A DNA stretch of 64,000 bases from an uncultured Stomatobaculum sp. (GCF_937924975.1 NZ_CALEYG010000013.1:1-64000); one strand, 5' to 3'; positions 35,877 to 45,199 are shown, numbered from the stretch's first letter. Notes: generated by a model not told the origin, from the letters alone. Program-made: numbers and translations.

Positions 35877-35895
35877 ATACATAGGAGGCATACAT

Positions 35896-37266
35896 TTGCA
35901 AATCGATCGACTTCCCCGGTCCTTTCTCGAGGAAATGCATACCTTGCTCGGCGAAGTCGAGTATGAAGCGTTCCTCGCATCCATGGATGAAATGCCGCTC
36001 TCGGGACTGCGCGTCAACCGCCTGAAGATCAGCACCGAAAAGCTGTCGGAAACCTTCGGCACCTTACAGCCGGTTCCCTGGACAAAAAACGGCTTTTACT
36101 GTGAACCCGGTGGGGAATATACTTCACATCCTTATTATTATGCAGGACTTTACTATATGCAGGAACCTTCCGCCATGTCTTCGGCAGCGTTGCTCGGCAC
36201 AAAACCGGGTGAGCGCATTCTGGATCTCTGTGCGGCACCGGGCGGAAAGAGCACGCAGATTGCGGATGACTTACAGGGAGAGGGTTTCCTTCTCTCCAAT
36301 GATCTGAGCGCTTCGCGCGCCAGGGCCCTGCTCAAAAATATTGAGCTCATGGGCATCGGAAACTGCTGTATCAGCTGCGAGGACTCCGGAAGATTAAAGA
36401 ACGAGTACCCGCTTTTTTTTGACCGCATTCTGGTAGATGCTCCCTGTTCCGGCGAAGGTATGTTTCGGAAACACCCGGCTGTCATCAAGGCCTGGTTGGA
36501 ACACGGCAAGGACTTTTACTGTCCCGTGCAGTCCAAACTGCTCAATGATGCGGCGGATATGCTCCGCCCGGGAGGAACTTTGCTCTATTCGACTTGCACC
36601 TATAACCGCAACGAGAATGAAAATCAGATTGCCGCCTTTCTGGACTGCCATCCGGACTTTTCCGTCGATCCGATTCCTGCGGAACACGGGCTCACAGCCT
36701 CGGCCTGTTTGCCGGGAACCGTGCGCCTGTTCCCGCATAAGGCGCGAGCCGAAGGGCATTTTGTTGCGCGTCTCAAAAAGTCCGGAGAAGCACAAAACAT
36801 CGTCACGGCGCATACTGCCTTCCCCGGGAAAAAGGAAACGCAGTTGCTGCGGCAGTTGCAGCCGGCGCTCGATGAGTTTTTTTCCGCCTCCGCCCGGAAG
36901 CCGGATCCATCGCGCCTCAAGTTGCAGGGCGACTATATTTTGCAGTTGCCGGAGGCGACTGTTCTGCGGGCGCCGCTCCGCTATTTGCGGACAGGTCTCT
37001 TGCTCGGGCAGATTTCTCACGGCAGATTCAAACCTTCCCAGGCGCTCGCCATGTACCTTCGCGCCGAAGATTTTGAAAATCCGATTTCCTATTCGGCGGA
37101 TGATCCTGCCGTGCGCCGCTATCTCCGCGGTGAAACGCTGGAAGCAACGGACAGCGGCAGTGGTTTCCGTTTGTTCTGTGTCGACGGTTATCCCCTCGGT
37201 TTTATCAAGCAGGATAAACAGCGCTACAAAAATCTCTACCTGCCGGGATGGAGGATGCAGCGATGA
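35896..37266 (+). CDS. RsmF-like rRNA (cytosine-C5) methyltransferase
   Basis: The 456-residue protein is a NOP2/Sun-type methyltransferase. It has the SAM loop DLCAAPGGKSTQ (about 114-125), VDAPCSGEGMFRK (about 181-193, with one catalytic Cys) and the second catalytic Cys in STCTYN (about 232). The C-terminal third (about 290-456) is the PUA-like RsmF tail. The start is TTG at 35896, 7 bases after AGGAGG; longer in-frame ATG starts lie inside the terminator. Target: probably a 16S rRNA cytosine. It overlaps the next gene by ATGA. Confidence 0.9.
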   Translation: MQIDRLPRSFLEEMHTLLGEVEYEAFLASMDEMPLSGLRVNRLKISTEKLSETFGTLQPVPWTKNGFYCEPGGEYTSHPYYYAGLYYMQEPSAMSSAALLGTKPGERILDLCAAPGGKSTQIADDLQGEGFLLSNDLSASRARALLKNIELMGIGNCCISCEDSGRLKNEYPLFFDRILVDAPCSGEGMFRKHPAVIKAWLEHGKDFYCPVQSKLLNDAADMLRPGGTLLYSTCTYNRNENENQIAAFLDCHPDFSVDPIPAEHGLTASACLPGTVRLFPHKARAEGHFVARLKKSGEAQNIVTAHTAFPGKKETQLLRQLQPALDEFFSASARKPDPSRLKLQGDYILQLPEATVLRAPLRYLRTGLLLGQISHGRFKPSQALAMYLRAEDFENPISYSADDPAVRRYLRGETLEATDSGSGFRLFCVDGYPLGFIKQDKQRYKNLYLPGWRMQR

Positions 37267-38660
37267 CTTTGATGCGGGCAGATAAACTGCTGGCTTCTGC
37301 CGGCGTCGGAACCAGAACAGAGGTCAAAAAAATAATAAAGGCGGGGCGCTTAAAGCGAGATGAAATTCCGGTGCGAAATCCGGAAGAAAAGTTGGATCCG
37401 GACACCATGCATCTCACACTGGATGACACGCCTTTTTGCTTTGCCGCCAACGAGTACTGGGTTCTCAACAAACCGGCCGGTGTACTGAGCGCAACCGAAG
37501 ACCGGCGTCATGAGACAGTCATCTCCTATATGGGCTTACAGCGAAAAGGTCTGGCTCCCTGCGGTCGCCTCGACATTGATACCGAGGGACTGTTGCTCGT
37601 CACAGACGACGGTGCACTGGTTCATCGCTTACTTGCGCCGTCCAAACGGGTGCCGAAACAGTACGAAGTACATTACACGGGAACACTCCCGCCGGATGCA
37701 GCCGCACAAATCGCAGCCGGCATGACGCTCGAAGACGGAACCCGGTTTCTACCCGGGCAACTCGACACCAGCGACAATCCGGCTCTGCTCACCATTTTCG
37801 AAGGAAAATTTCACGAGGTAAAGCGCATGTTTGCGGCACTCGGTTGTCCGGTCGAAAAGCTGCGCCGTCTCTCGATGGGGCCGCTGCGTCTTTCCGATCT
37901 CGGCCTGAAGACAGGTGAGTTCCGAAAGCTCAGTCCGGCAGAAGAGAGCAGCCTTCTCGCATTTGCGGCCGCAGACAATGCTGCGGTTCCTTTTTCCTTC
38001 GAAGCGTATGACGCTGTCATTTTTGACCTCGACGGCACACTTGTGGATTCGATGGGACATTGGAAGGAAATTGACCGCATTTATCTGGCGCGTTTCGGAA
38101 TCGAAGCCCCGGAAAATTTATCCCAGCTGCTCGGCGGCATGGGTATCGGCGAAGTGGCCGACTATTTTCAGAGACACTTTCATATTCCGGACAGTAAAGA
38201 AAAAATGCTGCGCGACTGGGAAGAACTGTCGATGGAGCGCTACGCAAAGGATACACCTCTGAAACCGGGTGTCCTTCCTTTCTTGCGGGAGCTTCGGCGA
38301 AGAAAGCGGAAACTCGCCATTGCAACCAGCAATGCGCGCCCCATGGTTGACGCTGTGCTTAAGGCGCACGGAATCGCTTCCTACTTTGATGCGATTGTCG
38401 TAGGCACCGATGTGGAAAAAGGTAAACCGGATCCGGAAATCTATCTCCGGGCAGCCGAGTGCCTCGGTGCGGAACCGTCTCGTTGTGCTGTCTTTGAAGA
38501 CTTACCGGAGGGGATACAGGCGGGACAGCGCGCAGGGATGCGTGTTTATGCCGTCGAAGACAGCTTCTCGGAATCGTTGCGCGCGGAAAAAATGCAATTA
38601 GCTTTTGCTATGATTAAAGACTACAGAGAGTTGTGGCAGACAAAGGAGAACACAAGATGA
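37263..38660 (+). CDS. Fusion of RsuA/RluB-type pseudouridine synthase and HAD phosphatase
   Basis: A single 465-residue frame joins two enzymes. Residues 1-240 are an RsuA-family pseudouridine synthase: an S4-like N-terminus (MTLMRADKLLASAGVGTR), a strand WVLNKPAGVLSAT and the catalytic Asp in GRLDIDTEGLLL (about 100-108). Residues 248-460 are a HAD hydrolase: FDLDGTLVDS (254-263), ATSNAR, and GKPDPEIYLRAA with the following acidic FEDLPEG loop, the beta-phosphoglucomutase/Gph-like subfamily. The DNA shows no stop or restart at the joint. The HAD substrate is unknown; a role in nucleotide or pseudouridine salvage is only speculation. Confidence 0.88.
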   Translation: MTLMRADKLLASAGVGTRTEVKKIIKAGRLKRDEIPVRNPEEKLDPDTMHLTLDDTPFCFAANEYWVLNKPAGVLSATEDRRHETVISYMGLQRKGLAPCGRLDIDTEGLLLVTDDGALVHRLLAPSKRVPKQYEVHYTGTLPPDAAAQIAAGMTLEDGTRFLPGQLDTSDNPALLTIFEGKFHEVKRMFAALGCPVEKLRRLSMGPLRLSDLGLKTGEFRKLSPAEESSLLAFAAADNAAVPFSFEAYDAVIFDLDGTLVDSMGHWKEIDRIYLARFGIEAPENLSQLLGGMGIGEVADYFQRHFHIPDSKEKMLRDWEELSMERYAKDTPLKPGVLPFLRELRRRKRKLAIATSNARPMVDAVLKAHGIASYFDAIVVGTDVEKGKPDPEIYLRAAECLGAEPSRCAVFEDLPEGIQAGQRAGMRVYAVEDSFSESLRAEKMQLAFAMIKDYRELWQTKENTR

Positions 38661-39235
38661 AAATCGTGAAAAAAGGCATGTATGGTTATAGACGTTGGCA
38701 CCAGTTCCGTCTCATGGCAAGCGGCATTTTGCTCGGCCTTGTGATGTACTTCTTGTTTATGCTGTCCCTTAGAATCAGCAAATTACCGAGCACTATACTC
38801 ACGGTCTTCATTGTTCTGGCCGTTATCCCGCTTTCTCTCGCCATCGTGATGTCTTTTATCGCATCCCGCGCAAAGACACCCTCCGAGGAACGCCATGCTT
38901 ACGCACAGCGCATCGAGGACCGTGGCATTTTGCTCTACGACTGCATTTTTATGACCAAAAAAACCGGATTTCCGGTGGATTTTCTGCTGATTACCGACGG
39001 CAAGTGCTATGTCCAGAGCTGCGGCAACGCAGCGCAGCAGGCTGATTTGAAGCAGCATCTCGAGCACTATATGACAGTGGATCACATCGGTTTTAAGATT
39101 GTTCTGGGCTATGGCGACAAAGGCTTCTTTGAGGCGGTTGACAACCTGCCGCGCTTTTCTCTGGACGCGCTCCCGAAAGAAAGACGGGAAAAGGTTCTGA
39201 AGTGCAAGCGCACCTTGCTCGGACTCTCATTCTGA
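38657..39235 (+). CDS. Hypothetical membrane protein with two N-terminal TM segments
   Basis: The 192-residue protein was not recognised. It has a short basic N-terminus, two hydrophobic segments (about 18-37 and 45-66) and a soluble C-terminal domain of about 115 residues (starting SEERHAYAQRIEDRG), rich in charged residues at the end. It overlaps the pseudouridine synthase-HAD gene by 4 bases (ATGA) and precedes an RluA-type synthase, so it belongs to the same transcript. Confidence 0.75.
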   Translation: MKIVKKGMYGYRRWHQFRLMASGILLGLVMYFLFMLSLRISKLPSTILTVFIVLAVIPLSLAIVMSFIASRAKTPSEERHAYAQRIEDRGILLYDCIFMTKKTGFPVDFLLITDGKCYVQSCGNAAQQADLKQHLEHYMTVDHIGFKIVLGYGDKGFFEAVDNLPRFSLDALPKERREKVLKCKRTLLGLSF

Positions 39236-39250
39236 GGAGGAAAGGACGCA

Positions 39251-40231
39251 TTGAAGGAATATAAAATCGCAGCTGCCGCGGCGGGACAACGTTTGGATCG
39301 TTTCCTTGCAAAAATTCTGCCCGAGGCAGACACTGCTTTTTTACACCGCATGCTCCGCAAGAAAAACATCACCCGCAATGACAAAAAAGCAGAGGGTAGC
39401 GAGAGAGTGGAGACAGGCGATGTAATCCGTCTCTGGTTCTCGGAGGAAACTTTTCGAAAGTTTGCCGGAACACAGCCGGATTCCCGGCGCTATCCGCGCT
39501 GGGACGGTTTTCCCGCGGCGATCATCCTGGAAAATGAGGTGTTTCTTGCCGTAAATAAACCGGCCGGTATGCTCTCCCAAAAGGCAACGCCTGCGGATGT
39601 CTCCCTCAACGAGTACATGCTTTCGTATCTCATCTCCCGGAATGAATTTCAACCGGAAAACCCGAACGGTTTCCGGCCCGGCGTTGTGAATCGTCTGGAT
39701 CGCAACACCTCAGGGCTGGTACTCGCCGCAAAAACACGCGCTGCGGCCGAGGAGCTTTCCGTGCAGCTCAGAGATAAAAGGCTTCAGAAATACTATCTTG
39801 CATGTGTCAAAGGAGAAGTCAGAGAGGCCAAGCGGCTCTCTGCTTTTCTGTATAAGGACAAAGAAAAAAATCAGGTACAGATTCACAGCCGAAAGAGCCG
39901 TGCGGAAGACAGGGAAATTCAGACTGCCTACCGCCCGTTAGCAGTGCAAGATGGCATCAGCCTCCTGGAAGTGCAGCTTTTGACCGGGCGTTCTCATCAG
40001 ATTCGCGCACAACTGGCCGCCGTCGGTCACCCCATACTCGGGGATCCGAAGTACGGAGATCCGGCGGAAAATGCGCGCCTCGCAAAGCGCCTTGGCGTAA
40101 GATACCAGCTCCTGCACGCCTTTCAGGTGCAATTTCCGGCGGAGACAGGTGTCCTCGGCGCGCTGCATCGGCAAAGCATTCTTGCGCCGCCGCCCGATTC
40201 TTTCCGGCAGCTGTTTCCGGAGGCTTTTTAA
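39251..40231 (+). CDS. RluA-family pseudouridine synthase
   Basis: The 326-residue protein has an S4-like N-terminal region (about 8-65), the strand FLAVNKPAGMLSQK, and the catalytic HRL-type motif as RLDRNTSGLVLAAK (about 148-161). Its GRSHQIRAQLAAVGHPILGD (split in the family signature) follows near residue 245. The start is TTG at 39251 with GAGGAGG upstream. The rRNA or tRNA target cannot be assigned from sequence; a second family member lies at 57661-58575. Confidence 0.92.
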   Translation: MKEYKIAAAAAGQRLDRFLAKILPEADTAFLHRMLRKKNITRNDKKAEGSERVETGDVIRLWFSEETFRKFAGTQPDSRRYPRWDGFPAAIILENEVFLAVNKPAGMLSQKATPADVSLNEYMLSYLISRNEFQPENPNGFRPGVVNRLDRNTSGLVLAAKTRAAAEELSVQLRDKRLQKYYLACVKGEVREAKRLSAFLYKDKEKNQVQIHSRKSRAEDREIQTAYRPLAVQDGISLLEVQLLTGRSHQIRAQLAAVGHPILGDPKYGDPAENARLAKRLGVRYQLLHAFQVQFPAETGVLGALHRQSILAPPPDSFRQLFPEAF

Positions 40232-40786
40232 ATGGGAACCTGGAACAGCCGCGGGCTTCGCGGCTCCCTGCTTGAGGAGCTCATTAACCGCAGCAATGAG
40301 GTCTATCGGACGCAGGGACTTGCGCTGGTACAAAAAATTCCGACCCCCATCACGCCGGTCGAAATGAGCAAAAATCACCGCTGTATTACCCTGGCCTATT
40401 TTGAGAAGCAGAGCACCGTCGACTATATCGGTGTCGTGCAGGGAATTCCGATTTGCTTTGACGCAAAAGAATGTGCGAGTGATACCTTTCCGCTCGCCAA
40501 TATCCACGAACATCAGCTTGCCTTTATGCGTGACTTTGAGCAGCAGCGCGGCATTTCCTTTTTGCTGATTTCCTTTACGGCGCGGGGAGAGTACTACTTG
40601 CTCCCCTATGAGGAGCTCAGTTACTATGCGGCACGCATGGTAGCCGGCGGCCGGAAGAGTTTCACCTACATGGAAATGAATCGACAGTTTCGCATCCGGG
40701 AGATGTCCGCGGTGCCGCTGCATTATCTGGAGGCGTTGGATCACTATTTACAAATGCGGGAAGACCGCGAGAGGAATGAATTATAA
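40232..40786 (+). CDS. recU: Holliday junction resolvase RecU
   Basis: RecU is the Firmicutes Holliday junction nuclease used in recombinational repair and chromosome segregation. The 184-residue protein starts GTWNSRGLRGSLLEELIN and has the catalytic VDYIGVVQG... DAKEC motif (about 65-85) with PD-(D/E)xK-type residues, and HEHQLAFM. GGAGG is 8 bases upstream of ATG. It begins immediately after the RluA-like gene stop and its own stop overlaps the next gene (TAATG). Confidence 0.93.
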   Translation: MGTWNSRGLRGSLLEELINRSNEVYRTQGLALVQKIPTPITPVEMSKNHRCITLAYFEKQSTVDYIGVVQGIPICFDAKECASDTFPLANIHEHQLAFMRDFEQQRGISFLLISFTARGEYYLLPYEELSYYAARMVAGGRKSFTYMEMNRQFRIREMSAVPLHYLEALDHYLQMREDRERNEL

Positions 40787-42654
40787 TGCAAAAACTCGCT
40801 TTGGACGAAGAGATTTTACTGCAGATCGAACAGCCGGCGCGCTACATCGGCGGCGAAATCAACAGTGTCATAAAAGACCCCGACAAGGTGAAACTCCGGT
40901 TTGCCATGTGCTTTCCGGATGTCTATGAAATCGGCATGAGCCATCTGGGAATTCAGATTTTATACAGCATGTTCAACCGCCGCGAGGATGTCTACTGTGA
41001 GCGTGTCTTCTCGCCGTGGACCGATTTGGATCGAATCCTGCGCGAAAAAAAGATTCCGCTCTTTACGCTGGAGAGTCAGCGTCCCGTGCGGGAATGTGAT
41101 TTTCTCGGCATCACACTGCAGTACGAGATGTGCTACACCAATATCCTGCAGGTCCTGGAACTTTCTGAGATTCCGCTTCGCGCTACAGACCGCAGGGAAA
41201 GCGATCCGATTGTAATCGGCGGCGGTCCCTGTACCTATAATCCGGAGCCGATTGCACCTTTCTTTGACCTGTTCTACATGGGAGAGGGAGAGGTCATCTA
41301 TGATCAACTCCTGGATCTCTATCTCGCGCACAAGGAAGCGGGCGGCGACCGGATTTCTTTCCTCAAAAAAGCGGCTGCCCTGCCCGGTATTTATGTGCCT
41401 TCCCTCTATGAACCCCGCTATCGGGAAGACGGGACGCTTGCCTCCTTTGAACCGCTCTGTCCCGAGGCCCCAGCGTCCGTTCGCCGTCTCGTCATGTCTG
41501 TGCTGGACCGCGCAGACTTTATCGACACCCCTCTGGTGCCCTTTATCCGCGTGACCCAGGACAGATCTGTCCTCGAGCTCATGCGCGGCTGTATTCGCGG
41601 CTGCCGTTTCTGTCAGGCGGGCAATGTATATCGTCCGCAGCGCGAGCACTCGGTCGAGTACCTGAAGCGCTATGCGGAAAAGCTCCTGAAAATCACAGGC
41701 AACGAAGAGATTTCCCTGAGCTCCCTGAGTTCCAGCGACTACTCCCGCTTGCAGGAGTTTTTGGAGTATCTGATTCAGTACACAAAAGAACGCAAAATCA
41801 ACATTTCACTGCCGTCTCTCCGCATTGACGCTTTTTCGCTCGATGTCATGCAGCGCATTCAGGATGTCAAGAAGAGTTCTCTGACCTTCGCGCCGGAAGC
41901 CGGCACCCAGCGTCTTCGGGATGTCATCAACAAAGGCATCACGGAAGAGGATATTATGCGCGGCGTCTCCTCGGCCTTTCACGGCGGCTGGACCAAGGTT
42001 AAATTTTACTTCATGCTGGGACTGCCGACGGAGACAGAGGAGGACAGAAAGGGAATTCCGGATCTCTGCGAGAGAGTCGCGGATCTCTTCTACGATGAAA
42101 TCCCGAAGAGTGAGCGCGTCGGCAGGGTACAGATTTCCGCGAGTTCCTCTTTCTTTGTGCCGAAGCCGTTTACGCCCTTCCAGTGGGCTCCCATGTGCTC
42201 GGCTGAAGAGTATAAAGAACGCGCCCGTTTTGTGAAAGAAACTTTTAAGCAGGAGAAGAACTGGAAGAGTCTTCGCTACCAGTATCATGATGTCGGCACC
42301 ACCCTGATGGAGGGCGTCTTTGCGCGCGGCGACCGCCGTGTCGCCGATGTCATTGAGCGCGCATACCGGGACGGTGCCATCTATGATGCCTGGACCGAAT
42401 ACTTTGATGCGGAGCGCTGGGCTAATGCTTTTGCGGCTTGCGGCGTGGATCCGGACTTTTACACCCAGCGCACACGCAGCACGGATGAACTGCTCCCCTG
42501 GGATTTTATCGACTGCGGTGTGAGCAAGGAATTCTTAAAGCGCGAGTGGAAGAGCGCATTGGAGGGAAAAGTGACACCCAATTGCCGCGAGCACTGCTCC
42601 GGCTGCGGCGCAACGTCTTATCAGGGAGGAGTCTGCTTTGAAAACAAGAATTAA
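40786..42654 (+). CDS. TIGR03960-family radical SAM protein
   Basis: The 622-residue protein has an N-terminal B12-binding-like region (about 1-170, FAMCFPDVYEIGMSHLG and VIGGGPCTYNPEP) and a radical-SAM domain with CIRGCRFCQAG (cluster Cys at about C269, C273, C276). It is the YgiQ-like partner found next to the DUF2344 protein in Clostridia, as here. The pair lies just before RNase G and rplU. The product is presumed to modify RNA or a ribosomal component, but the reaction is not established. Confidence 0.9.
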   Translation: MQKLALDEEILLQIEQPARYIGGEINSVIKDPDKVKLRFAMCFPDVYEIGMSHLGIQILYSMFNRREDVYCERVFSPWTDLDRILREKKIPLFTLESQRPVRECDFLGITLQYEMCYTNILQVLELSEIPLRATDRRESDPIVIGGGPCTYNPEPIAPFFDLFYMGEGEVIYDQLLDLYLAHKEAGGDRISFLKKAAALPGIYVPSLYEPRYREDGTLASFEPLCPEAPASVRRLVMSVLDRADFIDTPLVPFIRVTQDRSVLELMRGCIRGCRFCQAGNVYRPQREHSVEYLKRYAEKLLKITGNEEISLSSLSSSDYSRLQEFLEYLIQYTKERKINISLPSLRIDAFSLDVMQRIQDVKKSSLTFAPEAGTQRLRDVINKGITEEDIMRGVSSAFHGGWTKVKFYFMLGLPTETEEDRKGIPDLCERVADLFYDEIPKSERVGRVQISASSSFFVPKPFTPFQWAPMCSAEEYKERARFVKETFKQEKNWKSLRYQYHDVGTTLMEGVFARGDRRVADVIERAYRDGAIYDAWTEYFDAERWANAFAACGVDPDFYTQRTRSTDELLPWDFIDCGVSKEFLKREWKSALEGKVTPNCREHCSGCGATSYQGGVCFENKN

Positions 42655-43396
42655 ATTTTCCAAGGAAGGGAATCTCCGCTTTGTCGGACATCTGGATATG
42701 ATGCGCTATTTTCAGAAGGCAAATCGGCGTGCGGAGCTCCCGGTCGCCTATTCGGAAGGCTTTCACCCTCATCAGATTATGAGCTTTGCGGCTCCCCTCG
42801 GCATGGGACTCGAGGGAAAGGCGGAATACTTTGACCTCCGCATCACGGAAGAGGGCGCAACCGCACTGCACAGCGAGGAAGCTGTCGAGCGTCTGAACCG
42901 CGAGATGGCGGAGGGTATCCGAATTCTCTCTTTTTTGCGCCTTCCCGACGACTCGCCGAACTGTATGTCGATTGTCCATACGGCGGATTACGAAATCTTA
43001 TTCCGGGCTGTTGCACCGGAGGACAAAATTGCCGGCCGGTTCGCCGACGGCAGTGCCTATCGAAGCCTGTCCGGCGACGAAGAACATTCCCTTCGCGTAG
43101 CAGTCGATGAACTGTTGCAGCGCAAAGAAATTCCGGTGCAGAAGACCGGAAAAAAAGGGAACCTCCGCGAAATCGACCTTCGTCCCATGATTCACACGCT
43201 GCGCTGTGAGGACAATCGCCTGCGCTGCACAGTCGCCCAGGGCAGTGAGGCCAATTTAAAGCCGGAGCTTCTGCTCTCGGCACTGTTTTCTCTGGATACA
43301 GCGCGCCCGTTTGCCACAATGCCGCGCCGTGTGGTCCGCACCGAACTCTATGACAGCGCCGGAAAGACACTGGAAAGCTATGGAACAATCTTCTGA
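42638..43396 (+). CDS. TIGR03936/DUF2344 radical SAM-associated protein
   Basis: A 252-residue protein of the family always found beside the TIGR03960 radical SAM protein. It has the family N-terminus RIKFSKEGNLRFVGHLDMMR and GFHPHQ, then SFAAPLG. In many clostridia the two are fused; here they are separate with a 17-base overlap. The start is TTG at 42638 with GGGAGGAG 6 bases upstream. Role: accessory subunit of the preceding enzyme (inference). Confidence 0.88.
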   Translation: MKTRIKFSKEGNLRFVGHLDMMRYFQKANRRAELPVAYSEGFHPHQIMSFAAPLGMGLEGKAEYFDLRITEEGATALHSEEAVERLNREMAEGIRILSFLRLPDDSPNCMSIVHTADYEILFRAVAPEDKIAGRFADGSAYRSLSGDEEHSLRVAVDELLQRKEIPVQKTGKKGNLREIDLRPMIHTLRCEDNRLRCTVAQGSEANLKPELLLSALFSLDTARPFATMPRRVVRTELYDSAGKTLESYGTIF

Positions 43397-44444
43397 CAAA
43401 CTGGTTGTGTGCGACTTTCGCGACGGGATTTTGACCGCCTGGTTTCAGGACACAAAGCCTGTGGAACTTGCCTTTTCGCGGGAGAATGACAGCGAGGTCG
43501 GCGCCATCTATCTGGCGCGTGTCTCTCATGTACAAAAAAACCTGAATGCTGCGTTTTTGGATCTCGGCAAGGAACAGCCCGCCTATTTAAATCTGGAGAA
43601 GGGCCGCCTGCCGCGACTCGCGACCGGGGCACTGCCCTCTAAAATTACCGAGGGCACAGAGCTCCTCGTGGAAATCAGGAAAGATGCACATGCGAAAAAG
43701 GGATACAGCGCCCGGGCGGCTGTCTTCCGGAAAAATGACCCTGTATTGGCACGCGCTGCCTTCCTGCAGGCGCCGCGCTGCTTAAAACCGGCTCCGAGAC
43801 AGTGGGAACAGATACTCGCACAGTGCAGGCGGGAAAAACGGAGCATCGAACTGGTCACGGATCTACCGGACATCTACGAAGAACTGAGCGGAAATCCCCC
43901 CGCCGAGATGCCAGCGTATCAAAAAAATCTGCCGGAGCGCTTTCGCGGCGAACCGGTGAACACTGTCGCGCTTAACGCATATTGCTCGCTCCGCCTGTAT
44001 ACCGATGAGAAGCTCAAACTGGCCTCTGTCTATAGCCTTGAGACGACTGTGCAGTCTGCTCTGTCCCGCCGCGTCTGGTTGCCGAGCGGCGGCAACATTG
44101 TCATAGAGCGCACCGAGGCCCTGACAGTGATCGATGTGAACAGCGGCAAGGATGTGCGCGGTAAGGATAAGGAAGCCACATTGCGACGCACCAACCGGGA
44201 GGCAGCGGAAGAGCTGATGCGTCAGCTGAGACTCCGGAATCTGTCCGGCATCATCCTCGTGGATTTCATTGACTTTGCGGACAAGGCTGATGTCACAGAG
44301 CTCACGGAGACCTTGACCGCACTCGCGGAAAATGACTCTGTGGCAACCCGCTTTGTCGATATAACACAGCTCAACCTCGCGGAATTGATTCGTCCGCGCC
44401 GCGGCAAGAGTTTACAGGAACAATTCTTTTCGCCAAATTCTTGA
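43380..44444 (+). CDS. rng: Ribonuclease E/G family protein
   Basis: The 354-residue protein has an N-terminal S1-like RNA-binding domain (about 40-115) and the RNase E/G catalytic core, with TVIDVNSGKDVRGKDKEAT (about 248-266, Mg-binding Asp) and ILVDFIDFADKAD (about 299). It ends soon after the DVTQLNLAELIR-like strand and has no CPxCxG zinc-link motif, so it is shorter than E. coli RNase G, as is common in Clostridia. It overlaps the DUF2344 gene by 17 bases. Likely role: processing of rRNA or mRNA. Confidence 0.9.
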   Translation: MEQSSDKLVVCDFRDGILTAWFQDTKPVELAFSRENDSEVGAIYLARVSHVQKNLNAAFLDLGKEQPAYLNLEKGRLPRLATGALPSKITEGTELLVEIRKDAHAKKGYSARAAVFRKNDPVLARAAFLQAPRCLKPAPRQWEQILAQCRREKRSIELVTDLPDIYEELSGNPPAEMPAYQKNLPERFRGEPVNTVALNAYCSLRLYTDEKLKLASVYSLETTVQSALSRRVWLPSGGNIVIERTEALTVIDVNSGKDVRGKDKEATLRRTNREAAEELMRQLRLRNLSGIILVDFIDFADKADVTELTETLTALAENDSVATRFVDITQLNLAELIRPRRGKSLQEQFFSPNS

Positions 44445-44469
44445 CAGAATGGATTTTATTCAGTAATAT
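44441..44469 (+). promoter_or_regulatory. Promoter of rplU-prp-rpmA
   Basis: TTGACA (44441-44446, overlapping the rng stop), 17 bases, TAATAT (44464-44469). It gives a leader of about 80 bases. Confidence 0.8.
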
Positions 44470-44475
44470 GTACGA

Positions 44476-44555
44476 GTATGCCGCACAACAAGGTTTAAGT
44501 TTTGCCTTTCGGCAGACACCAAAGTTGGCGAGTAATGATTGAAGGAGGTACCAAT
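44476..44555 (+). promoter_or_regulatory. Possible L21 mRNA leader
   Basis: The leader between promoter and rplU contains pairing segments (TTTGCC/GGCAGA with a TTTC loop near 44505-44517). Ribosomal protein L21 leaders are known in Firmicutes, but a match was not computed. Confidence 0.4.
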
Positions 44556-44864
44556 ATGTACGCGATTATTGCGACTGGCGGGAAGCAGTATAAGGTATCG
44601 GAAGGTGACATCATTAGAGTTGAAAAGCTCGGCGTTGAAGCAGGTCAGACAGTTACGTTTGATCAAGTGCTTGCAGTCAACAACGGCGAGATGACTGTCG
44701 GTGCACCCACGGTGTCCGGCGCAAGTGTCAGCGCGACTGTGCTGAGAGAGGCAAAGGCCAAGAAGGTCGTTGTCTACAAGTACAAGGCGAAGCTCGGCTA
44801 TCACAAGAAGAACGGCCACAGACAGCTGTACACCCAGGTGAAGATTGACAAGATCAATGCCTGA
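44556..44864 (+). CDS. rplU: Ribosomal protein L21
   Basis: A 102-residue bL21: MYAIIATGGKQYKVSEGD at the start, and YKAKLGYHKKNGHRQLYT near the end. Large-subunit protein that binds 23S rRNA. The start is ATG at 44556, 6 bases after AAGGAGG; an in-frame extension of 18 residues lies in the leader. It heads the rplU-prp-rpmA unit. Confidence 0.97.
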   Translation: MYAIIATGGKQYKVSEGDIIRVEKLGVEAGQTVTFDQVLAVNNGEMTVGAPTVSGASVSATVLREAKAKKVVVYKYKAKLGYHKKNGHRQLYTQVKIDKINA

Positions 44865-44867
44865 GGC

Positions 44868-45197
44868 ATGATAGAAATACACATTTTACGCGATAAGAGC
44901 GGAAGGGCAGTGGGAATCCACTCCCTCGGTCACGCAGACTACGGAGACGGAACCGTCGACATTGTCTGTGCAGCCGTTTCGGCGCTGGAACTCAATTTTG
45001 CGAATTCCGTCGAGGAATTGACGAATGCCAAGTTTGAAGTTCATCTCGGTGAAGAAGACGGCAGTTTTGATTTTAAGCTCTTGGGCAAGCGCAACGCAAA
45101 GGCCGAGCTCCTTTTACAGTCTCTCCTGTTGGGATATCAGACTGTTCGAGAGGCGTACGGCAATCCATATTTGATGATCAAAGATCAGGAGGTGTAA
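44868..45197 (+). CDS. prp: Ribosomal-processing cysteine protease Prp
   Basis: Prp removes the N-terminal extension of ribosomal protein L27. The 109-residue protein has the catalytic His in SLGHADYG (H22) and Cys in DIVCAAVS (C34), at the family spacing. It sits between rplU and rpmA, the gene of its substrate, and overlaps rpmA (TAATG). See the finding on the altered cleavage site of L27. Confidence 0.95.
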   Translation: MIEIHILRDKSGRAVGIHSLGHADYGDGTVDIVCAAVSALELNFANSVEELTNAKFEVHLGEEDGSFDFKLLGKRNAKAELLLQSLLLGYQTVREAYGNPYLMIKDQEV

Positions 45198-45199
45198 TG

